Assembly: GCF_900129855.1 (NCBI RefSeq)
Contig: NZ_LT670819.1
Location: 186,001 to 250,000 of the forward strand
DNA length: 64,000 bases
DNA from: Streptomyces sp. 3214.6
GTDB taxonomy: Bacteria; Actinomycetota; Actinomycetes; Streptomycetales; Streptomycetaceae
Direction: 5' to 3'
Of the stretch, positions 1 to 8,718 are shown piece by piece. The notes below the pieces were generated by a model. It was given only the letters and a program-made list of their open reading frames with translations, did no database searches and had not been told where the DNA came from. Numbering within the stretch: position 1 is the stretch's first letter; each line of letters starts with the position of its first letter. The position numbers were made by a program, and so were the translations under genes.

Positions 1-203
1 ATGCCGCGTTCGCCGCGCAGGACGATGACCGCGGTGGCCCGCTCCTGGGCCAGCAGCACACCGGCCTCGGCGTCGCTGGGCGGCCATCCATAGCGACCCT
101 GAGCGGGCGGCTCCTCCAGCAAGAACACCCGCCGCTGCCAGGGGAACTGGTGCCGCTGCGTCAACGTGCTCTCCCTGGGCTCGGGGCCAACTGCTGCAGC
201 CAC
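1..203 (-). CDS. Partial hypothetical protein, runs off the left edge
   Basis: The reverse strand is open from a GTG at 203 to the left edge (67 codons visible) with G or C in almost all third positions, as expected for a Streptomyces gene. The visible peptide includes RRVFLLEEPPAQGRYGWP and ends AVIVLRGERG at the edge. No family is recognised. There is no convincing ribosome binding site before the GTG; an in-frame TTG at 164 is an alternative start. The call rests only on codon composition and an uninterrupted frame. Confidence 0.35.
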   Translation of the reverse strand, partial: MAAAVGPEPRESTLTQRHQFPWQRRVFLLEEPPAQGRYGWPPSDAEAGVLLAQERATAVIVLRGERG

Positions 204-597
204 CCTAAAACCGACAGCGCCAGCAGGACGGTTGGATAGCCAGCCGCCCCCACTTCTGCAACGCCACCCCGCCCGGCTTCCGGGCGACAGCAGGCGCTCC
301 GCTGCGGACGCACTCTGACGAACGCTGGCTTGCCCCTCGACTCCAGCCACCCCTCGCAGAGCGACGCCCCACCCCCTCAATCCAAGATCAACTTCTTCAC
401 GCCTCAGAGACCTCAATCCCAAGTAATTATCCGTGAAGTTGAGACATTCTCGATAGAGATGCGGCACCCCAGGTCACAGGCTTGCCACCGAAGGCCGCAA
501 GAGCCCTTGCATCCCATCAGAGCAGGTCAGCGAGGCAGGCAGCTCAACCTCAGTTTCTGTGAGTGCAGTTGAGATCTAGCAGGTCACAGCGATTAGC
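204..597. other. Intergenic region, no convincing gene
   Basis: The 394 bases are clearly lower in GC than the neighbours. An 80-codon open frame at 330-572 lacks the third-position GC bias and has no ribosome binding site, so I do not call it. A 10-base direct repeat CAGGTCACAG occurs at 470-479 and 580-589, the second copy just before the start of the next gene; it could be a regulator site but two copies prove little. Confidence 0.4.
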
Positions 598-1176
598 ATG
601 TCTCAACTATGTGAAGAACCGACACCCGACCACGTCAGCGAGGACGGGACCGACGAGGCGACGCGCACCGCCGCCGACACGGCACACGCGTTGCTCGACC
701 GCTCCGCCGACGCGTACCTGTCGCTCCTGAACGCCGTTCTTGGCGACGGGACGCACCACATGGTGGCCAGCGCCAGCACGCCGCACGGTGACCTCACCGA
801 AGGCCAGGAACTCACGGTGATCGGTGACGCCCTGATCATCAACGAGACCGCATCCATGCGCGTCTGCGCAGTGATCGCGGCAGCCATGGTCGGGTGCGGC
901 ACCGGTGGACTGGTCGTGCGCACCTTCAGCCCCGACGGGTCGGAGTTCGTACGCGGCTGGAGGGTCCGGAACTTCTGGCTTCGACCGCTCACCGCTCAGG
1001 AGATCCGGGAGGCGTACACCGTCGACACCGAGACCGGTGCGCCGGTGGCCCCGGAACCGGGCGTTGAGTACCGGCAGGCCGAGCGGGTGCCCCGCCCGGA
1101 CCAGGCCCCGACGCACGGCGCGAGCGCCAGCCACACCGCGCCGAGGGACAACCGGCCCCCGAACCGCCGCAACTAA
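598..1176 (+). CDS. Hypothetical protein, 192 aa
   Basis: The start is the ATG at 598; only a weak AGCAGG lies upstream, so the start is moderately certain. Residues 1-35 are acidic and polar, residues about 65-150 look like a folded domain with a hydrophobic Ala/Gly-rich stretch (VCAVIAAAMVGCGTGGLVV), and the last 40 residues are rich in Pro, Arg and Asn and probably disordered. No signal peptide or known catalytic motif is visible and I recognise no family. It is the first gene of the accessory block and is followed by a strong terminator-like hairpin at 1184-1219, so it may be a single-gene unit. Function unknown. Confidence 0.7.
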   Translation: MSQLCEEPTPDHVSEDGTDEATRTAADTAHALLDRSADAYLSLLNAVLGDGTHHMVASASTPHGDLTEGQELTVIGDALIINETASMRVCAVIAAAMVGCGTGGLVVRTFSPDGSEFVRGWRVRNFWLRPLTAQEIREAYTVDTETGAPVAPEPGVEYRQAERVPRPDQAPTHGASASHTAPRDNRPPNRRN

Positions 1177-1183
1177 GCACCAC

Positions 1184-1219
1184 CCCGCCGGGGCCGGTCG
1201 CCCGACCGGCCCCGGCGGG
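1184..1219 (+). terminator. Strong hairpin, probable terminator of the 598-1176 gene
   Basis: A perfect inverted repeat with 17-base arms (1184-1200 and 1203-1219) lies eight bases after the stop codon. There is no U tract, which is usual for Streptomyces terminators. Confidence 0.6.
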
Positions 1220-1250
1220 AACGCCCCTGCCTCCCCCTGCCCTGCCTCCC

Positions 1251-1271
1251 GGTGTGAGCGGCAACTCACCC
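1251..1271 (+). promoter_or_regulatory. CGGCAA-loop leader hairpin upstream of the 1392-aa protein gene
   Basis: The stem GTGAG (1254-1258) pairs with CTCAC (1265-1269), extended by GG/CC with one bulged T at 1253; the six-base loop CGGCAA is at 1259-1264. It is followed by CACCAACCCGACCAGGAG, a linker plus ribosome binding site seen in similar form in the other members of this hairpin family. No TATAAT-type element precedes this copy; instead a terminator-like hairpin does. Function not known to me. Confidence 0.65.
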
Positions 1272-1300
1272 GGCACCAACCCGACCAGGAGTGACCCGCC

Positions 1301-4300
1301 ATGACCACGACCACGCACCCCGCAAGCAGCTCGCGCACCCGAGCCCAGGAGCCGGCCCCGACCCCTGCCGAAGCGCCGGCACCCACCGCCCCGACCGCCG
1401 AGCTCCCCCGCAACCTGGCCCGCCTCACCGCCCAGGCCGAGGAGGCCGGATGGACCGCCACCGTCCAGACGCAGCCCGGACACTGCGCCCTGGTGCTCAC
1501 CGCCCGCCAGGAAGCCAGTGAAACCGTCCTGCGCTGCGTATGGCGACTCACCGCCCGGGGGCACCGCTGGGACGGCGCCACCCTCACCCGCAACGGCCAG
1601 CAGACCGCCGAAGGCATCGCATGGCGCGCCGTCGGCGACCTGGTGGCCGCCGAGGCCCCCACCGCCCGCACACAGCCGACCGCGCCGGACCGGGCGGACG
1701 CTCCGGCGCCCGTTCCGGCCAAGACCGCGGCGGAGACTTCGGCCCCCCGGAAGCGTGCCCGTAAGGCGCCGTCCGTGGCGGAAGTCGAGCGCGCGCGTAG
1801 GGCGGCGGAGGAGTGGCCGGAAGCCATGCAAGCGCGGTCGCTGGGCGACCGCTACGAGGGTGAGTTCCGGCGCTCCGACCTGCTCTCGGAACTGTCCGTG
1901 TGCGGTGAGCGGTTCCCGTTCCGCTTCCATTTCCAGTCGGGCGGCGGACACACCGTGACCCTTCCGACAGGGGACGTGCGCGGTACGTGGGGTGAGGTCA
2001 CGGGGGCTGCTATCGCGTACGTGATCGCCGAGCGTCCCGCGTCAGTGCTACGGGCGACGGCCGAGACGGCGCGCGTGTACGCCATCCATGCGGAGCGGGC
2101 GGCGGAGAGGGCGGAGGAAAACGCGCAAACGGCCGTGTCGGTCGGCATGGCGCGCGCTGCCCTGGACACGGTCCGTGCGTTCGCTCAGCGCATCGATTGG
2201 GACGGGCTGACGGATGAGCAGTACGACAGCGCCCGGGGTGCGGTCCGTGAGGTCGAAGAGTGCGCAGAGGGCGCAGAGTCCGCGTACGGGCGGGGCGACG
2301 TCGACACGGCCCGTTGGGAAGCGCGTGACTCTCTCGCCGTCGTGCGCTGGTTCGGGCTTGACGTGCCGTCGGCCCAGGCGTGCGCGGAGCGTGCGCCGGA
2401 ACCGCGCGCGGTTGCTGGACGGGTGCGGCCGGAAGCATCGGCGTTCCTGCTGCGAATCACCCGCCCGGGATGGGAACGACCGGCAGAGGAGGCCGAGGTT
2501 CCAGCCGGTGACGCCGCCCCCGCGGCTGACCAGCGCGCGGAGGCGAACGCGTCAAAAGAGAACTCGGGGGAGGCGCCCGAGGTGGCGGCGGACGCCGGTC
2601 CGGCCGAGGGTGCGCCGGTCGTGGTGAAGCGTCCGGCGGTATTGCCCGACGTCGTGTCGGACCCCGGCAGGGTGGACGGGTGGGAGACCGACGGGGGCGC
2701 GGTTGAGGTGCTGCCGGCGATCTGCCACGGCAACGCAGGTGGAGTGTTCCCGGTGGCGTTCCGTGGCCCGTATGAGGGCACGGTGCGAGTGTCGCGGGCA
2801 TGGCTGACGGAGCGCGCGCGCCGTGCGCTGACCGTGGCGCGTCAGCGGCTGACGGTGGCGGAGGAGCACGCGGAGACCTGCGCGGCGTGGCGGCGGGATG
2901 CGCACGACCTGCACCAGGAAGTACGCCGGTCGGCTGGTGTGCTGGGTGAGCGAGTGGTCGTGCATTACGAGACGTCCGGCGGGTGGTCGGAGCGTGCCCG
3001 TGAGTCGTCGTGGGCGGCGGATACGCGGCGGATGAATGCGCGGGATGCGGTCCGGCGGTGTGAGCGTGAGCTGTCCGGCCTGGAGGCGGAGGCGGCGGAA
3101 CCGGGGCACCGGTCGAAGTCAGCGCGTGCGTTCCTGGCGCGTGCCGTGTCCGGGGATGTTCCGGCCGGCCGCGGGGCGTGGGTGTCCGCCGACGGCGGTA
3201 CGGCGGTGATGTTCGAGCTTCCCGCAGACGTCGACGTGAACCCGGACGTGAGGCACGGGGAAGCGAACGAGCAGCGTCGGGCATTCGTCGACCTGTTGGC
3301 CGATGCCGTGGCCGCGCGAGATGAAGGCCGCGCGCTGATCGGCCGTGACCTCCCGTCGAAGAAGACGCACGGACGTACGGCCGGAGTCGAGAAGGGCCAG
3401 GCGTCCGCCTCGGTCAAGGGGCTGGACGTCAAGCCGTGGAAGGCTCCGAAGGTTCCGGCGGAGGGCTCGCCCCTGGATAGCGAGACGCTCGCCACGTGGG
3501 ACACGGCGGGGGACGTCGTGGCGGAGAGTGAGACGGCGCCCGGGGTGTGGCTGCCCATGGCTGCCGTGTCGTTTGCGGAAACGACCATGGCCAACGGTTG
3601 GACGGTGGCCATGCAGCGCAGCACTGACGGGGGCATGGTGGCGGTGCGCGTCGCCGGTGTCGCGGTCAAGGACGGTGAGCCGCTCGCCTATGAGTTGCTC
3701 GCGGTGTGGGACGGCGGGGTGTTCCGTGAGGACCGTTCGGCGGTGTGGGTTACCGGTCGGCGGGTCACGGGCAAGCGCACGCCGTTGTGGTCGGCGCCGG
3801 TCCGGGTGGGCCGGTCGGGCAAGCACCAAGATCCCTCAATGTTGGCGACGGTGCAGCATGCGGCGGAGCCGGGCACGCTCGCACGGGTCGCGCTGAGCAG
3901 CTCGGCGCCTGCCCCCGAGGGTGTGAGCGACCCCGGCGGCATGGACGGGTGGGAGAGCGAGGGCGGAGCGCTCGCGCGGGATGATGGCGGAGAGCTCCCC
4001 CCGCCGGCAACCCGTGACGAGGTGTCCGCGCGGGCGGCTGACGTGGTGTCCGACCCGTCCGGGGCGGACGTGTGGGAGACAGAGGGCGGCACGGTGCCGG
4101 ACGTCGACACCCCGGCCCCCGCCGCGGCGGCTGTGGCGGCTATGCCGATCGACTGGGCGAAGCCTGCCGGGCGCGGTGACTGCGCGGCGGCAAACACGTG
4201 TGGCGGATTCGGGGTGCTGCTGTGGGACGTGCCCGGCTGTGCTCCGCGCTGCGCCGAATGCGCCGCACGGGTCATGGGACACTCACCGGCGGCACTGCGC

Positions 4301-5479
4301 GCGCTCACCCTGCCCGGGGACATCGTGGAAGCGGAGGAGGAGGCCGAGGCGGCGGACATCGTCATCCGGCACACCCACGAAGACGGCACCACCGTTGAGG
4401 GCTCCGCCAAGGGTGACGGCGTGTGGGAAGCGTTGCGCCCGCTGGGCTGGTCCTACCGGCGTACCCCGGGGATCTTCATCCGTGGCAGCCGCTACAAGGG
4501 CGCCGACCGATGGAAGATCAACCGGGCTGCGGACGCGGTGCGCGCACTCGGCCTGTCGTGCGCTGTGGTGATCGAAGAGGGCATGTCGTTTGCCGAGCGG
4601 GAGGCCGCCCGCGTGGACGCGGCCGAGGACCGGGCGGAGCGGTACGCGGACCGGGCCGGACGGGCGGCGGCATCGTCGCAGTCGGCGCGGGATGCCTCGG
4701 ACCGGATCGGCGAACGGTTCTGGATGGGTCAGCCGATCTTGGTAGGTCACCATTCGGAAGGGCGCGCCCGCCGGGACCAGGAGCGCATGCACAACGCGAT
4801 GCGCAAGAGCATCGCCGAGGGCGAGCGGGCCGGTTACTGGGCCAACCGCGCCCAGGCGGCGGAGGCTTACGAGCGGTACCGGAAGAACCCGGGGCGCACG
4901 CTGCGCCGTATCGAGAAACTGGAGGCGGAGCGGCGCGGCGTTCTGCGGGAGCGTGACGGCGTTGACGACAAGGGCCGTACGGCTGATGTGTGGCGACGCG
5001 AGCCGTCCGAGGCGCGCCGGGAGGAGCTGACACGCCGTCTGGCCGAGTACGACGAAGAGCTGACGTACTGGGCGGAGACGATCAAGGAGGCGGAGCGGCG
5101 CGGCTTCAAGGTGTGGGGTCGGGCCGACTTCATCAAGGGTGATTTCGTGCGGTGGCGGGGGTCCTGGTACGAGGTGACCCGGGTCAACGCCAAGACGGCG
5201 ACCGTGCCGCACATCCACGCCGCGTTTGACGGCGGCGCCGTCGGCGCCGTCGACGGATGCCGCGTGGTCACCCGCGCGGCAACCGCTGAGACCCGGCACA
5301 AGGGCAGCACGTACACGCTCCCCTACAACGAGGTGAGCGGGCGCATGTCGGCCGAGCAGATGCGGGCCGCCCTGGCGGGCGAGGCGATCCCAGCCGACCC
5401 GCGCGACATCACCCCGGAGCCCGCCCCGTCACCGGGTTCGCCAACTGATGCGGACGAAGCGTTGAACCCTCCCCAGTAA
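1301..5479 (+). CDS. Large multi-domain element protein with DUF3560-like region, 1392 aa
   Basis: The ATG at 1301 has AGGAG about ten bases upstream. Residues 42-118 and about 755-860 look like two diverged copies of one domain (GW-T-V... then W-G/R-G...), also found in the protein at 6419. A short motif VSDPGRVDGWETDGG occurs near residues 453, 874 and 916. Residues 957-995 hold five cysteines in a zinc-ribbon-like spacing. Residues about 1018-1085 match the C-terminal domain of the broken gene at 5554-6362 (HTHEDGTTV versus HTDEDGTTV). Residues about 1096-1230 resemble DUF3560 (GQPILVGHHSEGRARRD), predicted to be coiled coil. No enzyme active site is evident. DUF3560 proteins are common on Streptomyces plasmids but their role is unknown; a DNA-processing or establishment role is only a guess. 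Confidence 0.85.
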   Translation: MTTTTHPASSSRTRAQEPAPTPAEAPAPTAPTAELPRNLARLTAQAEEAGWTATVQTQPGHCALVLTARQEASETVLRCVWRLTARGHRWDGATLTRNGQQTAEGIAWRAVGDLVAAEAPTARTQPTAPDRADAPAPVPAKTAAETSAPRKRARKAPSVAEVERARRAAEEWPEAMQARSLGDRYEGEFRRSDLLSELSVCGERFPFRFHFQSGGGHTVTLPTGDVRGTWGEVTGAAIAYVIAERPASVLRATAETARVYAIHAERAAERAEENAQTAVSVGMARAALDTVRAFAQRIDWDGLTDEQYDSARGAVREVEECAEGAESAYGRGDVDTARWEARDSLAVVRWFGLDVPSAQACAERAPEPRAVAGRVRPEASAFLLRITRPGWERPAEEAEVPAGDAAPAADQRAEANASKENSGEAPEVAADAGPAEGAPVVVKRPAVLPDVVSDPGRVDGWETDGGAVEVLPAICHGNAGGVFPVAFRGPYEGTVRVSRAWLTERARRALTVARQRLTVAEEHAETCAAWRRDAHDLHQEVRRSAGVLGERVVVHYETSGGWSERARESSWAADTRRMNARDAVRRCERELSGLEAEAAEPGHRSKSARAFLARAVSGDVPAGRGAWVSADGGTAVMFELPADVDVNPDVRHGEANEQRRAFVDLLADAVAARDEGRALIGRDLPSKKTHGRTAGVEKGQASASVKGLDVKPWKAPKVPAEGSPLDSETLATWDTAGDVVAESETAPGVWLPMAAVSFAETTMANGWTVAMQRSTDGGMVAVRVAGVAVKDGEPLAYELLAVWDGGVFREDRSAVWVTGRRVTGKRTPLWSAPVRVGRSGKHQDPSMLATVQHAAEPGTLARVALSSSAPAPEGVSDPGGMDGWESEGGALARDDGGELPPPATRDEVSARAADVVSDPSGADVWETEGGTVPDVDTPAPAAAAVAAMPIDWAKPAGRGDCAAANTCGGFGVLLWDVPGCAPRCAECAARVMGHSPAALRALTLPGDIVEAEEEAEAADIVIRHTHEDGTTVEGSAKGDGVWEALRPLGWSYRRTPGIFIRGSRYKGADRWKINRAADAVRALGLSCAVVIEEGMSFAEREAARVDAAEDRAERYADRAGRAAASSQSARDASDRIGERFWMGQPILVGHHSEGRARRDQERMHNAMRKSIAEGERAGYWANRAQAAEAYERYRKNPGRTLRRIEKLEAERRGVLRERDGVDDKGRTADVWRREPSEARREELTRRLAEYDEELTYWAETIKEAERRGFKVWGRADFIKGDFVRWRGSWYEVTRVNAKTATVPHIHAAFDGGAVGAVDGCRVVTRAATAETRHKGSTYTLPYNEVSGRMSAEQMRAALAGEAIPADPRDITPEPAPSPGSPTDADEALNPPQ

Positions 5480-5520
5480 GAGCGTATTATTGATTTTACG
5501 GGTGAGCGGCAACTCACCCG
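5462..5520 (+). promoter_or_regulatory. Sigma-A-like promoter followed at once by a CGGCAA-loop hairpin
   Basis: TTGAAC at 5462-5467 and TATTAT at 5485-5490 are 17 bases apart, a canonical vegetative promoter. The predicted transcript start near 5497 falls two bases before a perfect eight-base stem CGGGTGAG (5499-5506) / CTCACCCG (5513-5520) with loop CGGCAA (5507-5512), so the mRNA would begin with the hairpin. TGATTTT directly follows the -10 box, as in the other copies. The linker AACCAACCCAACTCG leads to the start at 5554. Confidence 0.7.
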
Positions 5521-5553
5521 CAACCAACCCAACTCGCAGCAGAAGGACAGGGC

Positions 5554-6362
5554 ATGGACTACATCGACACCAAGGACGTGGCCGCCGAGCTCCGTAACCG
5601 CCTGAAGAAGGCGTTCCCCGGCGTGAAGTTCAGCGTGCGCAAGGGCACCGGCACCGCCTCCGCGTGGATCTCCGTCTACTGGACCGACGGCCCCTCCACG
5701 GCCGACGTCGAGGAGCACACCCGCCCCCTGCAGGGCGCGCAGTTCAACGGCATGGAGGACCGCTACGAGTCCACCGACAACACGGTCACCGTCACCGTCA
5801 AGGGCCGGAAGGTCACCGGTAAGCCGCTGGTCGACGGCATCAACACTCACCGGGACGTCTCCGACGACGCCACTGAAGGCCGCCGCCGTCCTGTGGTCCG
5901 AGGCCCACGACGGCGCCGAGCCCCCCCACCAGCGGCATGCTCGCCGCCTGCGTCGTCGACGGCCACGTCATCCAGGAGAACTGGGCCCCGCAGCAGATGT
6001 GGCAGATCGCCAGTGATGTTGTCCTTCCCCAGCGCTGGGCCGCCGCCAAGGAGCAGGCCGCCGCCCAGGCCACCCGTCCGGCGAACGCCCGCGAGCAGGG
6101 CGACGAGGGCGCGGAGGGACTCGCGCTCCAGCACACGGACGAGGACGGGACGACGGTCACCGGTACGCGTCTGGGCGACGGCGCCGCCGAGGTCCTCAAG
6201 CGCCACGGCTTCAAGTGGCACCGCAAGAACCAGTACTGGTACGCCCCCGGCAGCCGTGACCAGCAGGCCGACACCGGGTTCATGGACGCGGTCGCCGCCG
6301 ACCTGCGCGCCGAGAACCCGACCGTCACCACGGCGCAGCCCGAGCCGACCCCCACCGCCTGA
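5554..6362 (+). pseudogene. LPD29-like protein gene broken by two single-base insertions
   Basis: The first frame (ATG 5554, AAGGACAGGG upstream) encodes an LPD29-like domain: DVAAELRNRLKKAFPGVKF, then WTDGP and a GMED motif. Near 5870 the coding signal passes to the next frame (LKAAAVLWSEAHDGAEPP), and in a run of seven C at 5921-5927 it passes again (TSGMLAACVVDGHVIQENW), ending at 6362. Removing one C at about 5870 and one C from the run gives a continuous 268-residue protein. Its C-terminal 60 residues (HTDEDGTTV to DAVAADLRA) match an internal domain of the 1301-5479 protein. Large polyvalent protein-associated domains are typical of phage and conjugative-element proteins of unclear role. 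Either the gene is decaying or the sequence carries indel errors; both breaks are of the same kind, which favours an assembly artefact or recent loss. Confidence 0.7.
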
Positions 6363-6376
6363 ACCGACACCCGACC

Positions 6377-6401
6377 GGCCGGGCGCCCCAGGCGCCCGGC
6401 C
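6377..6401 (+). terminator. Terminator-like hairpin after the LPD29-like gene
   Basis: Perfect 11-base arms at 6377-6387 and 6391-6401 with a CCA loop, 15 bases after the stop at 6362 and just before the next ribosome binding site. Confidence 0.5.
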
Positions 6402-6418
6402 CACCGAGCGGAGCCCCC

Positions 6419-7585
6419 ATGTCCACACACCTCCCCTCTCAGCTCACCGGCGATCGCCCGGACCCGGGCGCCGTCACCGACCCAGGCACCGTCGAGGCGT
6501 GGGAGACGGACGGCGGAGCCGGCCCCAGGGTCGAGCCGACCGGCGACACCCCCGCGGCCCGTCCCGCCGCACCGTCCGCCGCCGAGGTCGCCAAACTGCC
6601 CACGCGGGCGCGCACGCTGGTCGAGGCAGCGACCGCGAACGGGTGGGACGTCACCGTCACCTCCCAGGGCATCGTGGAAGATGCCCCCGTACGCACGATC
6701 ACCCTGACCGGTGCATTCCAGACGCCGACCACGGTCGCTGAACTCACCGCCCGGTGCGTCTGGTACGGCGGCACCTACTGGGGAGAGATGTCCGAGCGCA
6801 ACGGCCGCTATGCCGGCGGTTTCGGTGAATTCCTCGCGTGGGTGCGTGACGCGCCCGCCATGTGCCGAGCGGGCAAGGAAGCGGGATGGATCCAGCCCGG
6901 CAGTCCGCTGCCAGGTACAGAACTGGAGACTGTGCCGCTGCCGCAGTGGTACGACGGCGCGCCCCGTCCGCGCATCCTGGTCCGCGATGCGCGGATGTAC
7001 GCGCGCTATACGCAGACCATCCACCACGACGACACCGGCATCCCCGTGCGGGAGGCCCCCGGATACGGTCGGCCTCACCTCAGCGGCGACGCGGTACGCG
7101 CATTCCTCGGCGGATCACTCAAATTCTGGCTGTCCAGCCAGGCCACCATCACAGACGACGAAACGATCATCTACCGCCAGACCAACGGGCATTCAGCGAT
7201 CACATTCACGCCGGATCGCGACTCCGGCGTCATCATCACCCACCCGGAGCGGTACATCACGGCCGACGCGTACCGGGTCACCGGACACGGCCGCCTTCCG
7301 CAGGTCTGGACGCAAGCAGCCGTCCGTGAGGCAGTTGCCGAAGCCACGCGCCCTGGCCCGATCGACTGGCCGGACGGCTGGGCACTGCTCATGCCGGACG
7401 AGTCCGTGAAGTTCGCCCCCCGCGGCTTCCCCTGGAAGTCCGCAGACGTGTACATCGCCGAACCCACCGCCCCGCCCCAGGCATGGGGGCCACGGTGCGG
7501 GACGTGCGGTTGGTACGAGACGGAGCACGACCCCGCGCGCGGGTGGGGCCGTTGCAGCAGCTTCCAGCCGCCGACCGACACCTGA
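6419..7585 (+). CDS. Hypothetical protein with C-terminal cysteine cluster, 388 aa
   Basis: The ATG at 6419 has CGGAG upstream. Near residue 20 it carries VTDPGTVEAWETDGG, the same short motif that occurs three times in the 1392-residue protein upstream. Residues 60-145 resemble the GW-T-V domain repeated in that protein. The middle (about 150-340) is mixed alpha/beta with no motif I recognise. The end has a CxxC followed by a further Cys (CGTCGWYETEHDPARGWGRC), possibly a small zinc site. The shared motif and domain suggest it acts with, or is a shortened paralogue of, the 1301-5479 product. Function unknown. Confidence 0.75.
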   Translation: MSTHLPSQLTGDRPDPGAVTDPGTVEAWETDGGAGPRVEPTGDTPAARPAAPSAAEVAKLPTRARTLVEAATANGWDVTVTSQGIVEDAPVRTITLTGAFQTPTTVAELTARCVWYGGTYWGEMSERNGRYAGGFGEFLAWVRDAPAMCRAGKEAGWIQPGSPLPGTELETVPLPQWYDGAPRPRILVRDARMYARYTQTIHHDDTGIPVREAPGYGRPHLSGDAVRAFLGGSLKFWLSSQATITDDETIIYRQTNGHSAITFTPDRDSGVIITHPERYITADAYRVTGHGRLPQVWTQAAVREAVAEATRPGPIDWPDGWALLMPDESVKFAPRGFPWKSADVYIAEPTAPPQAWGPRCGTCGWYETEHDPARGWGRCSSFQPPTDT

Positions 7586-7655
7586 CGAACGCCTCCTGCT
7601 GGCGCGCAGCGCGGCCGCCGTAGCCATCGCTCCCCACCGAACTCACGACCGCCCT

Positions 7656-7689
7656 GGAGCGGTCCGGACAACCGCGTCAGGACCGCTCC
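7656..7689 (+). other. Inverted repeat in the leader of the adenine methyltransferase gene
   Basis: Arms GGAGCGGTCC (7656-7665) and GGACCGCTCC (7680-7689) flank a 14-base loop that contains GGACAACC. The position, about 30 bases before the gene, matches the CGGCAA-loop hairpins of neighbouring genes but the loop is different, so it is either a diverged member or an unrelated terminator-like hairpin. Confidence 0.4.
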
Positions 7690-7717
7690 CCCACACCACC
7701 GCGAAAGGCGGCATGCC

Positions 7718-8614
7718 ATGGCCGGAAAGCTCAGCAAGGAGCAGACCAAGCAGCACAACCGAGCGTGCGAACTGGTTGACCTGGAACGGGACTTGACCGA
7801 GGAGGAGCGGGAATTCGTTCTCGACCACTTCCACGAGTCCGCGAACATGGGCCGCACCCTGGACGGCGCGTTCTTCACACCGGCCGAGCTCGCCGGCGAA
7901 CTCCACCACGTGGTTCCGGGTGACCGGATCATCGACCTGTGCGCGGGCATCGGACGCCTGGCCTGGCACGCCCGCGACTACTGGAACCGGCGCTGGGAGC
8001 GTCTGCCGCCGCGCGAGATCGTGTGCGTGGAGAAGAACCCGGAGTACGTGAAGGTAGGGCGGCGCATCCTGCCGGAGGCCCAGTGGATCTGCGCCGATGT
8101 GCTCGACGTGCCGGGCATGAACCTCGGTTCCTTCGACTGCGCGATCAGCAACCCCCCGTTCGGGCGGATCAAGCGCAGCTTCAACGCCCCCGGGTACCGG
8201 GGACCGCTGTTCGAGTTCCACGTGATCGCGGTCGCTGAAACCCTGGCCCGGCGGGGGGCGTTCATCATCCCGAGGGAATCCGCCCCGTTCCGCATCGAGA
8301 CCGGGTTCGTCTCGCAGGACTCGCCCGCGTACGAGCGCTTCCACCGCGAGACCGGGATCAAGCTGCGCCCCAACCCCGGCATCCCTACGGACCTTTTCCG
8401 CGACCAGTGGCGCGACGCCTCACCGGCCGTCGAAATCGTGGTGCACAACCGCGACGAGGACGAGTTGGAGGCCCAGGCCGAGCAGGCCGCGCGCACGGAG
8501 CGGGAAGCCTCAGTCAGCCGCCCACCCAGGCCGACGGCCGAGACCACCAGCGTCACACCCGCAGCCGCGCAGTCGGCCGGGTTCGGCGACGGCGGCGGGG
8601 ACACCCTGTTCTGA
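7718..8614 (+). CDS. N6-adenine-type DNA methyltransferase, 298 aa
   Basis: The fold is a class I SAM-dependent methyltransferase: FFTP near residue 52, motif I IDLCAGIGRLAW near residues 71-82 (SAM binding), an acidic VEKNPEY segment (motif II region), and the catalytic SNPPFG motif at about 144-149, typical of N6-adenine (or N4-cytosine) DNA methyltransferases. Residues 250-298 are low-complexity. No restriction partner is adjacent, so it looks like a solitary methyltransferase, as found on conjugative elements to evade host restriction or mark element DNA. The ATG at 7718 follows GCGAAAGGCGGC; a second ATG two codons or so upstream is out of frame. The target sequence cannot be read from the protein. 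It is followed within 10 bases by the promoter of the next gene. Confidence 0.85.
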   Translation: MAGKLSKEQTKQHNRACELVDLERDLTEEEREFVLDHFHESANMGRTLDGAFFTPAELAGELHHVVPGDRIIDLCAGIGRLAWHARDYWNRRWERLPPREIVCVEKNPEYVKVGRRILPEAQWICADVLDVPGMNLGSFDCAISNPPFGRIKRSFNAPGYRGPLFEFHVIAVAETLARRGAFIIPRESAPFRIETGFVSQDSPAYERFHRETGIKLRPNPGIPTDLFRDQWRDASPAVEIVVHNRDEDELEAQAEQAARTEREASVSRPPRPTAETTSVTPAAAQSAGFGDGGGDTLF

Positions 8615-8622
8615 AAAGGGGA

Positions 8623-8676
8623 TTGATCAGCCTCTTGAGGGTGTATTATTGATTTTGCATGTGAGCGGCAACTCAC
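8623..8676 (+). promoter_or_regulatory. Promoter plus CGGCAA-loop hairpin of the 8719 gene
   Basis: TTGATC at 8623-8628 and TATTAT at 8644-8649 are 15 bases apart (a one-base earlier -35 gives 16). TGATTTT follows the -10 box. The hairpin GTGAG (8661-8665) / CTCAC (8672-8676) with loop CGGCAA starts within a few bases of the expected transcript start. Confidence 0.65.
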
Positions 8677-8718
8677 CGGCCGCCGACCGACACGCAACGA
8701 GCAGACAGGGAACCGCAC

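Noticed and set aside
330..572. 80-codon open frame on the plus strand
   Set aside because: Poor third-position GC, no ribosome binding site, and composition like the surrounding non-coding DNA.
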